A stretch of DNA of 64,000 nt from JAXGYX01 sp040772065 (GTDB lineage Bacteria > Bacillota > Clostridia > Saccharofermentanales > Fastidiosipilaceae): NCBI GenBank assembly GCA_040772065.1, contig JAXGYX010000001.1:1488001-1552000 (forward strand), given 5' to 3'. The notes below the pieces were generated by a model. It was given only the letters and a program-made list of their open reading frames with translations, searched no databases and was not told where the DNA came from. Below, one piece after another: positions 1 through 7,670 of the stretch. The position numbers and the translations under genes are program-made. Position 1 is the stretch's first letter. Each line of letters begins with the position of its first letter.

Positions 1-803
1 GATGCCGTGCGCAACATTTCCAATTCGCGAGCGGGCAAAGTCAAGGCCGGGGCGAAGACAATGGAGTCTCCGGTGTGGACACCGACGGGATCCAGATTTT
101 CCATCGAACAAACCGCGATTGCGTTGCCGGCGCCATCCCGCACGGCCTCGAATTCAAGTTCTTTCCAGCCGGCGATCGATTGTTCAATCAGGACTTGATG
201 AACGCGGCTAGCTTCCAAGCCGGCGGCGGCGATCGTAAGCATCTCGTCCTCAGACTCGGCGATACCACCACCCGTGCCGCCCAAAGTGAAGGCCGGACGG
301 ACGATTACCGGATAGCCAATCCGTCTCGCCAAAGCTTTGCAGTCATCTAAATTGTGAGCGATACCGGAAGGGACACAGGGCTCTCCGATTTCCAGCATGG
401 TGTCGCGAAACTGTTCTCGGTCTTCACCTTTTTTAATGCCGGCCGCCGACGTCCCCAGCAATTGGATACCATGTTCTTCAAGAAAACCCGACTCCGACAG
501 CTCCATCGCGAAATTCAGCCCTGTCTGTCCACCAAGTGTGGCCAGCAAAGAATCACATTTTTCTTCGAGCAAAATTCGCTTCACAACATCAATCTGAAGC
601 GCTTCTATATAAACATGGTCTGCCATGTCGGCGTCGGTCATGATTGTCGCGGGGTTGCTGTTTAACAACACGACCTCCAGACCTTCTTCGCGCAGCGTAC
701 GGCAGGCCTGAGTGCCGGCATAGTCGAACTCCGCCGCTTGTCCGATGATGATTGGGCCCGAACCAATCATCATGACCTTTTTAATATCAGGACGTTTGGG
801 CAT
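1..803 (-). CDS. carB: Carbamoyl-phosphate synthase large subunit, N-terminal part (runs off the window)
   Basis: Makes carbamoyl phosphate from bicarbonate, ATP and ammonia for pyrimidine and arginine synthesis. About 267 N-terminal residues are present: the ATG at 803 starts MPKRPDIKKVMMIGSGPIII, followed by GQAAEFDYAGTQACRTLREEG, SNPATIMTD, TLGGQTGLN and the ATP-grasp stretch RPAFTLGGTGGG, all typical of CarB. An AGAGGA ribosome site lies about 6 bases upstream of the ATG. The gene continues beyond base 1. It follows pyrF on the same strand, but carA, its usual partner just upstream, is not in the 138-base gap, so the glutaminase subunit must be encoded elsewhere. Identification is firm; only length is unknown. 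Confidence 0.95.
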   Translation of the reverse strand, partial: MPKRPDIKKVMMIGSGPIIIGQAAEFDYAGTQACRTLREEGLEVVLLNSNPATIMTDADMADHVYIEALQIDVVKRILLEEKCDSLLATLGGQTGLNFAMELSESGFLEEHGIQLLGTSAAGIKKGEDREQFRDTMLEIGEPCVPSGIAHNLDDCKALARRIGYPVIVRPAFTLGGTGGGIAESEDEMLTIAAAGLEASRVHQVLIEQSIAGWKELEFEAVRDGAGNAIAVCSMENLDPVGVHTGDSIVFAPALTLPARELEMLRTA

Positions 804-861
804 AATCTATCCTCTTTCGTGAAACAACACGCTTTTATTCGTTTATTACATTAATTTGCAT

Positions 862-870
862 ATTATAGCA
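862..870 (-). promoter_or_regulatory. Possible extended -10 promoter of carB
   Basis: Read on the minus strand, the pyrF-carB gap contains TGCTATAAT, a perfect -10 hexamer with the TGn extension, about 60 bases upstream of the carB ATG. No good -35 box was seen, which is tolerated by extended -10 promoters. It would let carB be transcribed independently of the PyrR-controlled leader; this is inference. Confidence 0.4.
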
Positions 871-941
871 TTATCGGCGTGAAACTCCGCATATCAATTG
901 CATATATTCGAAAAATTATTCATTTTCATCAATATCGCAGA

Positions 942-1886
942 TCAGCCGACTCGGCTTTCGATCGCCTGATTCAGGTCTTCGCGCATTTTGATCGCCGCTC
1001 TTCGACAGGCGCCGGCGTAATCTTGCGGATCGCATCCGCTTTCATTCAAATAAGCGCACATAAGGCTGCGGGAGGCGTTGACAATCGCCCCTCTGCCGTT
1101 CTCATCAAAATTGACAGCGACGTCTTCTCCGGTCGCGCCCTGAGCGCCGTATCCCGGGACCAGAATCAAGGTGTTCGGCATGCGCGACCGCAGCGTCTCC
1201 GCCTGCCTCGGCCAGGTCGCTCCAACCACCGCTCCAACCGCGGAATAGCCCAGTTCACCAACAAAAAGCTCTCCCCAGCCTTTGACTTTGTCAGCCATCG
1301 CCTCAAAGACGTGTCGACCATCATTTAGCGCCAAATCCTGCAGATCTCCGGCCGAAGGATTGGAGGTGCGCACCAATATGAAGATCCCTTTTTCACCACC
1401 CGCACTGAAATTCAGAAATGGTTCAACTCCATCAAAGCCAAGATAGGCGTTGACGGTCAACGCGTCTATATCGTATAGCTTTGTGGACATCCCATCATTT
1501 AATTCCGTGCGGCCCAGATAGGCTTGAGCGTAGGCCGACGCGGTCGAGCCAATGTCTCCCCGTTTGCCGTCGGCCACGACCACGAGGTCGTGCTCCCGCG
1601 CGTAGGCGCAGGTTCGTTGAAAAGCGCGCAACCCGGCGGCCCCGTAAACCTCATAGAACGCCATCTGCGGTTTCACAGCCGGGACGATGTCCGCCACCGC
1701 GTCGATCAGTCCACAGTTGAAACGGAAAATGCTCTCCGCCGCGACCTCGAGCGGATCTTCAATCTCATGCTCCACCTGTCGACGAATGAACTCGGGAACA
1801 TAGCTTAATTGTGGATCCAGGCCCATAATCGTTGGATTGCTCTTGTGTTTGATCTCAAGCAGTAATCTGTCTGCGAAATTAATCAT
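942..1886 (-). CDS. pyrF: Orotidine 5'-phosphate decarboxylase, type 2 subfamily
   Basis: Last step of UMP synthesis: decarboxylates OMP. The protein (314 residues from the chosen start) has the layout of the longer type 2 OMP decarboxylases: MGLDPQLSY near the N-terminus, KPQMAFYE, the catalytic VVADGKRGDIGSTASAYAQA segment, LTVNAYLG and the phosphate loop LVPGYGAQGAT. The ATG at 1886 is preferred to a TTG nine bases upstream because GGAAAGG then sits 9 bases away. The start overlaps the end of pyrC by 8 bases, so translation is probably coupled. Member of the pyr operon. Confidence 0.93.
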   Translation of the reverse strand: MINFADRLLLEIKHKSNPTIMGLDPQLSYVPEFIRRQVEHEIEDPLEVAAESIFRFNCGLIDAVADIVPAVKPQMAFYEVYGAAGLRAFQRTCAYAREHDLVVVADGKRGDIGSTASAYAQAYLGRTELNDGMSTKLYDIDALTVNAYLGFDGVEPFLNFSAGGEKGIFILVRTSNPSAGDLQDLALNDGRHVFEAMADKVKGWGELFVGELGYSAVGAVVGATWPRQAETLRSRMPNTLILVPGYGAQGATGEDVAVNFDENGRGAIVNASRSLMCAYLNESGCDPQDYAGACRRAAIKMREDLNQAIESRVG

Positions 1887-3147
1887 TAAATACAACCTTT
1901 CCGGACACGATCGTATATTTCACGCGGCCACTCACCTCCATGCCATGATAAGGCGAGTTATTTGATTTTGACACCATCTTGAACCGATCAATTCTATAGG
2001 TCTCAGCCAGATCGGCGACGGCCACATCGGCCGGGGCCCCAATTTCAAAGCCACCACGACCAATCGCGAGCAAATCGGAAGGCGCCTTGCTCATTTTCAA
2101 CGCGAGCTCACTCAAGGTCAGATGACCCGCCTTCACCAAATTCGTGTATCCCAGCGCGAACGCTGTCTCAAATCCGATCATGCCGTTCAGCGCCTTGTCA
2201 AACTCAATGTCCTTCTCATCGATATGATGTGGCGCGTGATCGGTCGCGATCATGTCAATTGTACCATCTTTTAAGCCTTCGATAATCGCCTCGACATCTT
2301 CGGGGCGGCGCAGTGGCGGGTTCACACGGGCCAGCGTGTTGAAGCCCAGACAGGCGTCATCCGTCAGTGTGAAATAGTGCGGACAGGTTTCACAGGTGAC
2401 CTTGACTCCTCGGGTTTTCGCCTCACGGATCAGGCGCACCGCGCCTTTTGTGCTGACATGCGCCAAATGGACCTTCAGATTCAAATATTCGGCGAGCACG
2501 ATGTCACGTGCCACTATGATGTCTTCGGCCGCCGACGGCACCCCTCGAAGCCCCATGGCTGTCGAATTATATCCTTCATTCATATGGCCGTTCGCCAAAC
2601 TCATGTCCTCGCAGTGATTGATCACTGTGAGACCAAAATCACCGGCGTACTCCATGCCTTTGCGCATCATGTCCGCCGTCGAGACCGGAACGCCATCGTC
2701 CGAAACCGCCACAATGCCGGCTTCCTTCATCAGGCCAATTTCCGCCAGCTCCCTGCCTTGCTGTCCCTTGGTAACCGCTCCTATTGGAAACACGTTCACA
2801 TGACCCGAGATCGCCGCTTTGCGCATGATGTAACCCACGACCGCCGCGTTGTCACAGACAGGATTGGTGTTGGGCATACAGGCGACCGAGGTGAATCCGC
2901 CATGCGCTGCGCTCAAAGTTCCCGATCGGATATCCTCCTTGTATTCAAATCCCGGGTCGCGCAGATGCGCGTGCGCGTCGACAAATCCCGGAAAGACCGC
3001 CAATCCGGACGCGTCGATCTCCACATCATAAGGACCGTCATATTCATCGCAAAAAACGCCATTCTTAAAATATATATCTCCGCTCAGTTTTTTCTCACCC
3101 AGGCCGGGGCTGATGATCAGACCGCCTCTAATTACTCCATTTCTCAT
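1879..3147 (-). CDS. pyrC: Dihydroorotase (class I)
   Basis: Zinc amidohydrolase that cyclises carbamoyl aspartate to dihydroorotate. The 422 residues are the usual length for class I enzymes. Visible metal and catalytic motifs are DAHAHLRDPGFEYKEDI near residue 57, the NHCED and HLAHVST histidine motifs mid-protein, and the catalytic Asp in ATDHAPHH near residue 300. GAGG lies 8 bases before the ATG, which starts 12 bases after the pyrB stop. Cotranscribed with pyrB and pyrF. Confidence 0.96.
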   Translation of the reverse strand: MRNGVIRGGLIISPGLGEKKLSGDIYFKNGVFCDEYDGPYDVEIDASGLAVFPGFVDAHAHLRDPGFEYKEDIRSGTLSAAHGGFTSVACMPNTNPVCDNAAVVGYIMRKAAISGHVNVFPIGAVTKGQQGRELAEIGLMKEAGIVAVSDDGVPVSTADMMRKGMEYAGDFGLTVINHCEDMSLANGHMNEGYNSTAMGLRGVPSAAEDIIVARDIVLAEYLNLKVHLAHVSTKGAVRLIREAKTRGVKVTCETCPHYFTLTDDACLGFNTLARVNPPLRRPEDVEAIIEGLKDGTIDMIATDHAPHHIDEKDIEFDKALNGMIGFETAFALGYTNLVKAGHLTLSELALKMSKAPSDLLAIGRGGFEIGAPADVAVADLAETYRIDRFKMVSKSNNSPYHGMEVSGRVKYTIVSGKVVFND

Positions 3148-3159
3148 GCGCCTATCCTC

Positions 3160-4092
3160 TCATTTCATGCTGTTTCGTTTCACATTCAGCAAATATAAGA
3201 CCGCCATTCGGCAAGCCACACCGTTTGTAACCTGTTCATCAATTTTGGATTGGTCGCCATAACGGATCGGACTTGGCATCTCCAACCCGTGGTTATATGG
3301 TCCGGGATGCATGACGATCGCCTCGGGCTTGGCACAGTCCAGTATCTCGTGGCTGATGCCATAAAACTTCGCGTATTCGGCGATTGATGGGAATAGTCCG
3401 CTATCCATTCGTTCCATTTGCAGGCGCAGGCCCATAACCACGTCGGCGTCGCGGCAGGCCTCCGCGACCGAGGAACAGACAATCGCGCCACTGCGGGCGA
3501 GCTCCGGCGGCATCATGCTGCCCGGACCGGCCACACGCACCTCGGAACCAAATTTTTGCAGCGCCCAAATATTGCTGCGCGCCACCCTGCTGTGAGAAAT
3601 ATCACCGACAATCGCCACTTTCAGCCCTTCCAACCGGTTCAGTTGTTCACGCATGGTGAACAGATCCAGCAGCGATTGGGTTGGATGCTCATTCATGCCA
3701 TCTCCGGCATTGATGACCGATGCGTCCAGCCGGTTCGCCAAAAAATGTGGTGCTCCGGCCGCCGAGTGCCGCATGACGATAAAATCGGTTGCCATATGGT
3801 CGATGGTAATCGCAGTGTCCAGCAATGATTCGCCTTTGCTGACGCTGCTGCCGCTGGCGGAAATGTTTCCGGTCGAGGCCCCCATGAATTTGGCAGCCAT
3901 CTCAAATGACAGCCGCGTCCTTGTGCTGTTTTCATAAAACAGCGTGACCACTGATTTTCCGGCAAGGTGGGTCGTCTTTTTATAGCCTGACAACAGCGCC
4001 TGTTTCATTGACGAAGCGGTGTTCAATATTAATTCAATTTCATCTCGGTCCAATTGCCACATACCCAAAAGATCTTTGGATTTCAGTTGCAT
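3160..4092 (-). CDS. pyrB: Aspartate carbamoyltransferase, catalytic subunit
   Basis: Condenses carbamoyl phosphate with aspartate, the committed step of pyrimidine synthesis. The 310-residue protein has the carbamoyl phosphate motif FYENSTRTRLSFE near residue 53, HPTQSLLDL, and the C-terminal MHPGPYNHGLE loop. No pyrI regulatory chain gene is nearby, as in most Bacillota, where control is through PyrR. The ribosome site GGAGG is embedded in the last codons of pyrR, 9 bases before the ATG, so pyrR and pyrB are likely coupled. Confidence 0.96.
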   Translation of the reverse strand: MQLKSKDLLGMWQLDRDEIELILNTASSMKQALLSGYKKTTHLAGKSVVTLFYENSTRTRLSFEMAAKFMGASTGNISASGSSVSKGESLLDTAITIDHMATDFIVMRHSAAGAPHFLANRLDASVINAGDGMNEHPTQSLLDLFTMREQLNRLEGLKVAIVGDISHSRVARSNIWALQKFGSEVRVAGPGSMMPPELARSGAIVCSSVAEACRDADVVMGLRLQMERMDSGLFPSIAEYAKFYGISHEILDCAKPEAIVMHPGPYNHGLEMPSPIRYGDQSKIDEQVTNGVACRMAVLYLLNVKRNSMK

Positions 4093-4096
4093 GATT

Positions 4097-4642
4097 CTAC
4101 GCCTCCGTCAACTTTGCTAAAAACACCGCGTCTTCTCCATCAATTTCATCCACCAATACCTCAATCAACTCATTCCTGGCGGTCGGCACATTTTTTCCAC
4201 AAAAATCAGGACGAAACGGCAGTTCCCGGTGTCCGCGGTCGATCAACGCGGCAAGTTGAATGCGCGAGGGCCGCCCCATATCAAACAGTGCCTCTATCGC
4301 CGAACGCACTGTGCGACCGGTGAAAATGACGTCATCGACCAACAGCACCGTCTTGCGATTCAGATCGACATGAATGCTGGTCGCGTTGAGTTGTGGTTGC
4401 TCACTTAGCAGGCTGAGGTCATCTCGATAAAAAGTGATGTCAAGGTAACCCACTTCAGGCTCTTTCCCCTCGATCTCGCCAATTTTCTCGGCGATCCGTT
4501 TGGCGAGCGGAACGCCCCGGCGATGGATACCGACGATGTAAAGATCTTCGGTCCCTTTGTTTTTTTCGATTACCTCGTGCGCAATGCGGGTCAACGCTCG
4601 ATCCATACCCACTTTGTCCATAATTGTCGCTTTGATATTCAC
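4097..4642 (-). CDS. pyrR: Bifunctional pyr operon attenuator protein and uracil phosphoribosyltransferase
   Basis: UMP-responsive RNA-binding protein that binds the pyr leader and promotes termination; the family also has uracil phosphoribosyltransferase activity. The PRPP-binding motif VLLVDDVIFTGRTVRSAI is clear, with IVGIHRRGVPLA upstream. I chose the GTG at 4642 (181 residues) because GGAGG sits 5 bases before it and this matches family length; an upstream ATG at 4690 would lie in the attenuator stem region. First gene of the operon it controls, and its RNA target is visible just upstream. Confidence 0.95.
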   Translation of the reverse strand: MNIKATIMDKVGMDRALTRIAHEVIEKNKGTEDLYIVGIHRRGVPLAKRIAEKIGEIEGKEPEVGYLDITFYRDDLSLLSEQPQLNATSIHVDLNRKTVLLVDDVIFTGRTVRSAIEALFDMGRPSRIQLAALIDRGHRELPFRPDFCGKNVPTARNELIEVLVDEIDGEDAVFLAKLTEA

Positions 4643-4670
4643 TCTATCCTCCCTCACCCGGCGCCGCTGA

Positions 4671-4712
4671 AAAACAAAAGCGCCTGCCACTAAACTAAGG
4701 CGGCAGGCGCGT
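4671..4712 (-). terminator. Attenuator terminator in the pyr leader
   Basis: On the minus strand the leader contains a 9-bp GC-rich stem (GCGCCTGCC pairing with GGCAGGCGC, arms at 4702-4710 and 4680-4688) followed by TTTTGTTTTT. It ends about 30 bases before the pyrR GTG, the expected place for the PyrR-controlled intrinsic terminator. Confidence 0.88.
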
Positions 4713-4798
4713 CAAAAAACAAACAAAGCTGAGGATTCTTGCGGTATCGATATCGTTGAGAATCGTCCGAAAATATAATGTATGTCGTTGACCCTTGC

Positions 4799-4812
4799 AG
4801 CCTCACAGGACT
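4799..4812 (-). promoter_or_regulatory. PyrR-binding loop in the pyr leader
   Basis: The minus-strand sequence AGTCCTGTGAGGCT fits the PyrR recognition consensus ARUCCNGNGAGGYU at every position. It lies between the promoter and the terminator stem. PyrR bound with UMP would stabilise this hairpin, prevent the antiterminator and allow termination at 4671-4712. Confidence 0.85.
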
Positions 4813-4832
4813 CGTTTAAAAGGTTCTACTGG

Positions 4833-4862
4833 ATTATAGGTCTTATTCATTTCAAAATGCAA
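4833..4862 (-). promoter_or_regulatory. Promoter of the pyr operon
   Basis: A perfect TATAAT (4833-4838, minus strand) with a weak TTGCAT -35 (4857-4862) 18 bp upstream. A start near 4826 would put the PyrR loop at roughly +14, giving a leader of about 185 bases before pyrR. Confidence 0.65.
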
Positions 4863-4964
4863 GAGGTTTTGTGAAACCGGTCCGGGTCCGGATTGATCTT
4901 GCCGATCATGGATCGCGCAAATTTTCGGGATTATAGAATTGTTTGTGAGTCGCGGCGAATTTGT

Positions 4965-4994
4965 TTGACATCGTTGAACATTCTGTGCTAGTAT
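4965..4994 (+). promoter_or_regulatory. Promoter of tRNA-Leu(CAA)
   Basis: TTGACA at 4965-4970 and TAGTAT at 4989-4994, 18 bp apart, placed about 20 bases upstream of the tRNA. Confidence 0.6.
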
Positions 4995-5012
4995 TTTGTT
5001 CGTTCACTTGCT

Positions 5013-5100
5013 GCCGGTGTGACGGAATTGGCAGACGTAGCGGACTCAAAATCCGCCGAGCTAAACACTCGTGCCGGTTCGAATCCGGCCACCGGCACCA
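5013..5100 (+). tRNA. tRNA-Leu, anticodon CAA
   Basis: An 88-base class II tRNA with encoded CCA. The acceptor arms GCCGGTG and CACCGGC pair fully, the anticodon stem GCGGA/TCCGC encloses CTCAAAA (anticodon CAA, reading UUG), there is a long variable arm as expected for leucine, and the T-loop GGTTCGAATCC is canonical. Confidence 0.96.
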
Positions 5101-5150
5101 AGGGTCGCCCCTAAACACTGAATAGTGCGTGGAGGCGGCCCTTTCTCATT
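5101..5150 (+). terminator. Possible terminator after tRNA-Leu
   Basis: AGGGTCGCC (5101-5109) pairs with GGCGGCCCT (5134-5142, one G-U pair), with a small inner CACT/AGTG hairpin, followed by the weak T-rich stretch TTTCTCATT. Confidence 0.5.
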
Positions 5151-5244
5151 CCAATGAGCCGCCTATCAGCACAGATAGCCGCTTCGGATCTTTTGATTTA
5201 ACCGGTAAACCTCTCTACTTCTTCTGACGGGGGCGTCCGGCTTA

Positions 5245-5931
5245 TTATAGATACTCTTCATTCCAACTATTGGACGGATCGATCTGTGTCGTTCTTTCCG
5301 GTTCAATAAAGCTCCAATAGAAGAATTTTCTTGCCATTTTGCTATCGGGATACACCTCGTCTATCCATTTTGTCAATCGATTGGCCGCAGATTTCCCACG
5401 ATGGCGATTTGACCAGCGAATGATACAGGCCGCGGTGAGAGATAGATTTATTATCATAAACACAGTCAGTAAGACACAGACGAAATCCCAAAACGCTCCT
5501 GTTACCAGAGATAGCAGTCCTCGCAGAGGCGAATATAAAAACAGATTGAATCCTAATCCTGCAAATCCCCAAACAAGTGTCATTTTGGGACTGATCAGTC
5601 CCCGGATATTCATAGTATGATCGCTGTAATCCCAGGCTTTCATTTGAACGCCAATTCGAATGACAATGCCACACAAATACTCGACAAGCGAGCCAATAAG
5701 CGCGTGGGCGGCAAATCTTCGAAGCCAATGGGCGCCGGCCACAAGGATGCTGCCTAAGTAAAACATGGGGACGCCAATTCCATAAACAATATTGAACGGT
5801 CCCCACATCGCAACTGTGTGGGTTTCCCATTTCCCATATCGAAACAGACACCAGAAGCCTTCGACAAAAACTCCTAAAACACTTCCCAGTAGGAAAAGCC
5901 AAAATATTTTCTGAAAAGTTAAATCACTCAT
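5245..5931 (-). CDS. Multi-pass membrane protein, putative ABC-transporter type IV (CmpB/DUF1113) family
   Basis: A 228-residue membrane protein with about five hydrophobic spans. The segment MWGPFNIVYGIGVPMFYLGS and the later LIGSLVEYLCGIVI, KAWDYSD and FNLFLYSPLRG resemble the family annotated as putative ABC-transporter type IV (ABC_trans_CmpB, PF06541), whose biochemical role is not established; no ATPase gene is adjacent. The start at 5931 is favoured over an upstream one at 6021 because GGAGG lies 7 bases before it and the longer form would overlap the MarR gene. Probably cotranscribed with the preceding marR-type gene and controlled by it. Confidence 0.7.
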   Translation of the reverse strand: MSDLTFQKIFWLFLLGSVLGVFVEGFWCLFRYGKWETHTVAMWGPFNIVYGIGVPMFYLGSILVAGAHWLRRFAAHALIGSLVEYLCGIVIRIGVQMKAWDYSDHTMNIRGLISPKMTLVWGFAGLGFNLFLYSPLRGLLSLVTGAFWDFVCVLLTVFMIINLSLTAACIIRWSNRHRGKSAANRLTKWIDEVYPDSKMARKFFYWSFIEPERTTQIDPSNSWNEEYL

Positions 5932-6001
5932 GCGTATCCCTCCATTAACGGAGCAAGCCTCGGTACGATTCAACTCAGTAACGATTCTTAGCTCTAGGTT
6001 G

Positions 6002-6451
6002 TCACTTTGCAGGTTCATCAAGTTCTTCCTTTAAGATGCCGGTAAATTTACTGAGTGATTTGGCGCAGGCCAAGATTTCCTCCGGGTTCAAACGGTCCAA
6101 CGCCCTTTCTTCCGCGTTATAGATTGGTGTGACAAGGTCCACGCCATATTGCCGGCCCGTCTCGGTCAAGCGAATGATTTTACGATTTCGGGTGTTGGGC
6201 ACAACTTCAAGAACGGCATAATTCTTTTGCACCATATGGGTAATAATGTTGTTAACGGTTTGCTTCGGCAAAGACCATAAAGCGCAAATGTCTTGTTGAG
6301 TATATTCATCATCAAAAACCGTCAATGTATACCAAATCCAATACTCGTTCTCTGAAATTCCGATATGACTTACAGCCCTTCGATAAACCCCGGCCAATTC
6401 CTTAAACAGTTGAATCAGCGTCTCAAGTTGTTTTTCCGCCATTTGATTCAC
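6002..6451 (-). CDS. MarR-family transcriptional regulator
   Basis: Winged-helix repressor of about 149 residues. The motif TQQDICALWSLPKQTVNNIITHMVQKNYA is the recognition helix-turn-helix, followed by the wing NTRNRKIIRLTETGRQYG. I chose GTG at 6451, where GGAG is 7 bases upstream; ATG at 6457 (GGAG only one base away) and longer starts at 6520 are less likely. It sits just upstream of the CmpB-type membrane protein gene on the same strand, so it probably regulates itself and that gene in response to a small ligand. The inverted repeats at its promoter support autoregulation. Confidence 0.85.
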   Translation of the reverse strand: MNQMAEKQLETLIQLFKELAGVYRRAVSHIGISENEYWIWYTLTVFDDEYTQQDICALWSLPKQTVNNIITHMVQKNYAVLEVVPNTRNRKIIRLTETGRQYGVDLVTPIYNAEERALDRLNPEEILACAKSLSKFTGILKEELDEPAK

Positions 6452-6516
6452 AATCATTCTCCATTCCCGGATCCACCGTCTGTATATGAAAACTAATATA
6501 TACAGATCTATACAGA

Positions 6517-6571
6517 ACAAGAGTCCCTTTTAAGACTCTTGAATATTAGTCCCACAAGGGACTCTTGTCAA
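6517..6571 (-). promoter_or_regulatory. Promoter of the marR gene with overlapping inverted and direct repeats
   Basis: On the minus strand TTGACA (6566-6571) and TAATAT (6543-6548) are 17 bp apart. A perfect 13-bp inverted repeat (ACAAGAGTCCCTT at 6517-6529, AAGGGACTCTTGT at 6556-6568) brackets the -10 box, and a further GACTCTTG copy lies between. These are likely operator half-sites for the MarR protein. Confidence 0.65.
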
Positions 6572-6695
6572 CAAATTATGAATATAAAATCTTAAAGTGC
6601 CGGAAACATACCTAAAATTTTGTGCTTTATTTTGACAAATAGTAGGAACCGCGGAGACTGATCAAGTAGATAAATAGCAAATGGACGGACAAAAA

Positions 6696-7337
6696 TCACA
6701 CTCCCTGTTTGAGACAGGTCTCAGTGAGCGGACAGCCGGCGCAAATCGCCTTCTTTCGACAATGCTCCTTGGCGTGAATCACAATCAACGCGTGAAATTC
6801 ATTATAAAGTCGCCGATCTCGTTCAAGATTGTTTTCAAAATATGAGCGAACCGCCTCATAACCGCGTCCGGTCTCCAGTGGATAGCGCCCACAAAGACGG
6901 ACCGTATAGGCGTCCACCACAAAAACAGGGAAATCAAAAGCATACAAAAGAATCGAGTCGGCGGTTTCGGGGCCCACTCCCTTTGTCGAAAGTAGTTCTG
7001 TGCGTAACTTGGGCAATGGCTCGCTCTGAACGGCCGACACATCGAAATCGTATCCACCATACCAATCCGTAACGGCCTTGAGATAAATCGCCTTCTGGTT
7101 GTAAAAGCCTGACGGACGAATGATCTGTTTCAAATCTTCAATCTCAATGTCCCTCACTGTTTGCGCAGAAAGCTCGTCGCCAAAATTGCGGATCGCCAGT
7201 TCGACATTGCTCCAAGCGGTGTTCTGGGTCAGCACAGCGCCCACCATGACCTCATAGGGAGTTCGTGCCGGCCACCAATCCGGCGCGCCGTAATATGCGA
7301 GCAGTTTCTGATATATCAATTTCAGCCGATCGGCCAT
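6696..7337 (-). CDS. Endonuclease III-related DNA glycosylase (HhH-GPD, iron-sulfur)
   Basis: Base-excision repair enzyme of the COG2231 endonuclease III-like group. The helix-hairpin-helix is LLSTKGVGPETADSILLYAF, followed by the catalytic Asp in FVVDAYTVR. Four C-terminal cysteines (C-x5-C-x2-C-x5-C) would hold a 4Fe-4S cluster. The 213 residues match this subgroup, which includes 3-methyladenine glycosylase III of Helicobacter; the true substrate cannot be told from sequence. Stands alone, with its start on an AGGAGG-like site, facing away from hppA. Confidence 0.85.
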   Translation of the reverse strand: MADRLKLIYQKLLAYYGAPDWWPARTPYEVMVGAVLTQNTAWSNVELAIRNFGDELSAQTVRDIEIEDLKQIIRPSGFYNQKAIYLKAVTDWYGGYDFDVSAVQSEPLPKLRTELLSTKGVGPETADSILLYAFDFPVFVVDAYTVRLCGRYPLETGRGYEAVRSYFENNLERDRRLYNEFHALIVIHAKEHCRKKAICAGCPLTETCLKQGV

Positions 7338-7590
7338 TCCCGTCCTCCTTATTTTCGACGGCCGGCGCGCGTAGAGATGTAACCATCACTGAGCGTGGTA
7401 TCGTCACATATATATTAGATCAAAATGGACCTGTTCAGGTATCTTTGTTCGCGGTCAATCAAGAGGAAGTGGACACCAAGACTGGATCCAACTCGGTAAA
7501 CAATCAAATCCGTATTTTTTGTGCAATTTGCTGGATTTTCTTGAAGTTTACGTCTTTATTTGCCACAATACGTTTATAAGGTTTTGTCAA

Positions 7591-7650
7591 TTGGCATACA
7601 ACGCTTCTGATTGGCATACAGAGCGCTAAACGAGATGCCAGCCGATGCCA
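7591..7650 (+). promoter_or_regulatory. Repeat-rich leader region upstream of hppA
   Basis: The 333-base gap 7338-7670 holds no gene. Near its end TTGGCATACA occurs twice (7591-7600, 7611-7620, a 20-base period) and the inverse element ATGCCA occurs twice (7635-7640, 7645-7650, a 10-base period), just before the ribosome site. They could be paired operator half-sites or, if transcribed, alternative hairpins (UGGCAU with AUGCCA). No known riboswitch was recognised. A weak promoter (TTGAAG, 17 bp, CACAAT) lies just upstream. Confidence 0.4.
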
Positions 7651-7670
7651 TCCTTAGTTTGGAGGTATGT

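Noticed and set aside
2377..3198. 273-codon open frame on the plus strand
   Set aside because: It lies wholly opposite pyrC/pyrB, whose motifs and spacing are certain; a shadow frame in codon-biased DNA.
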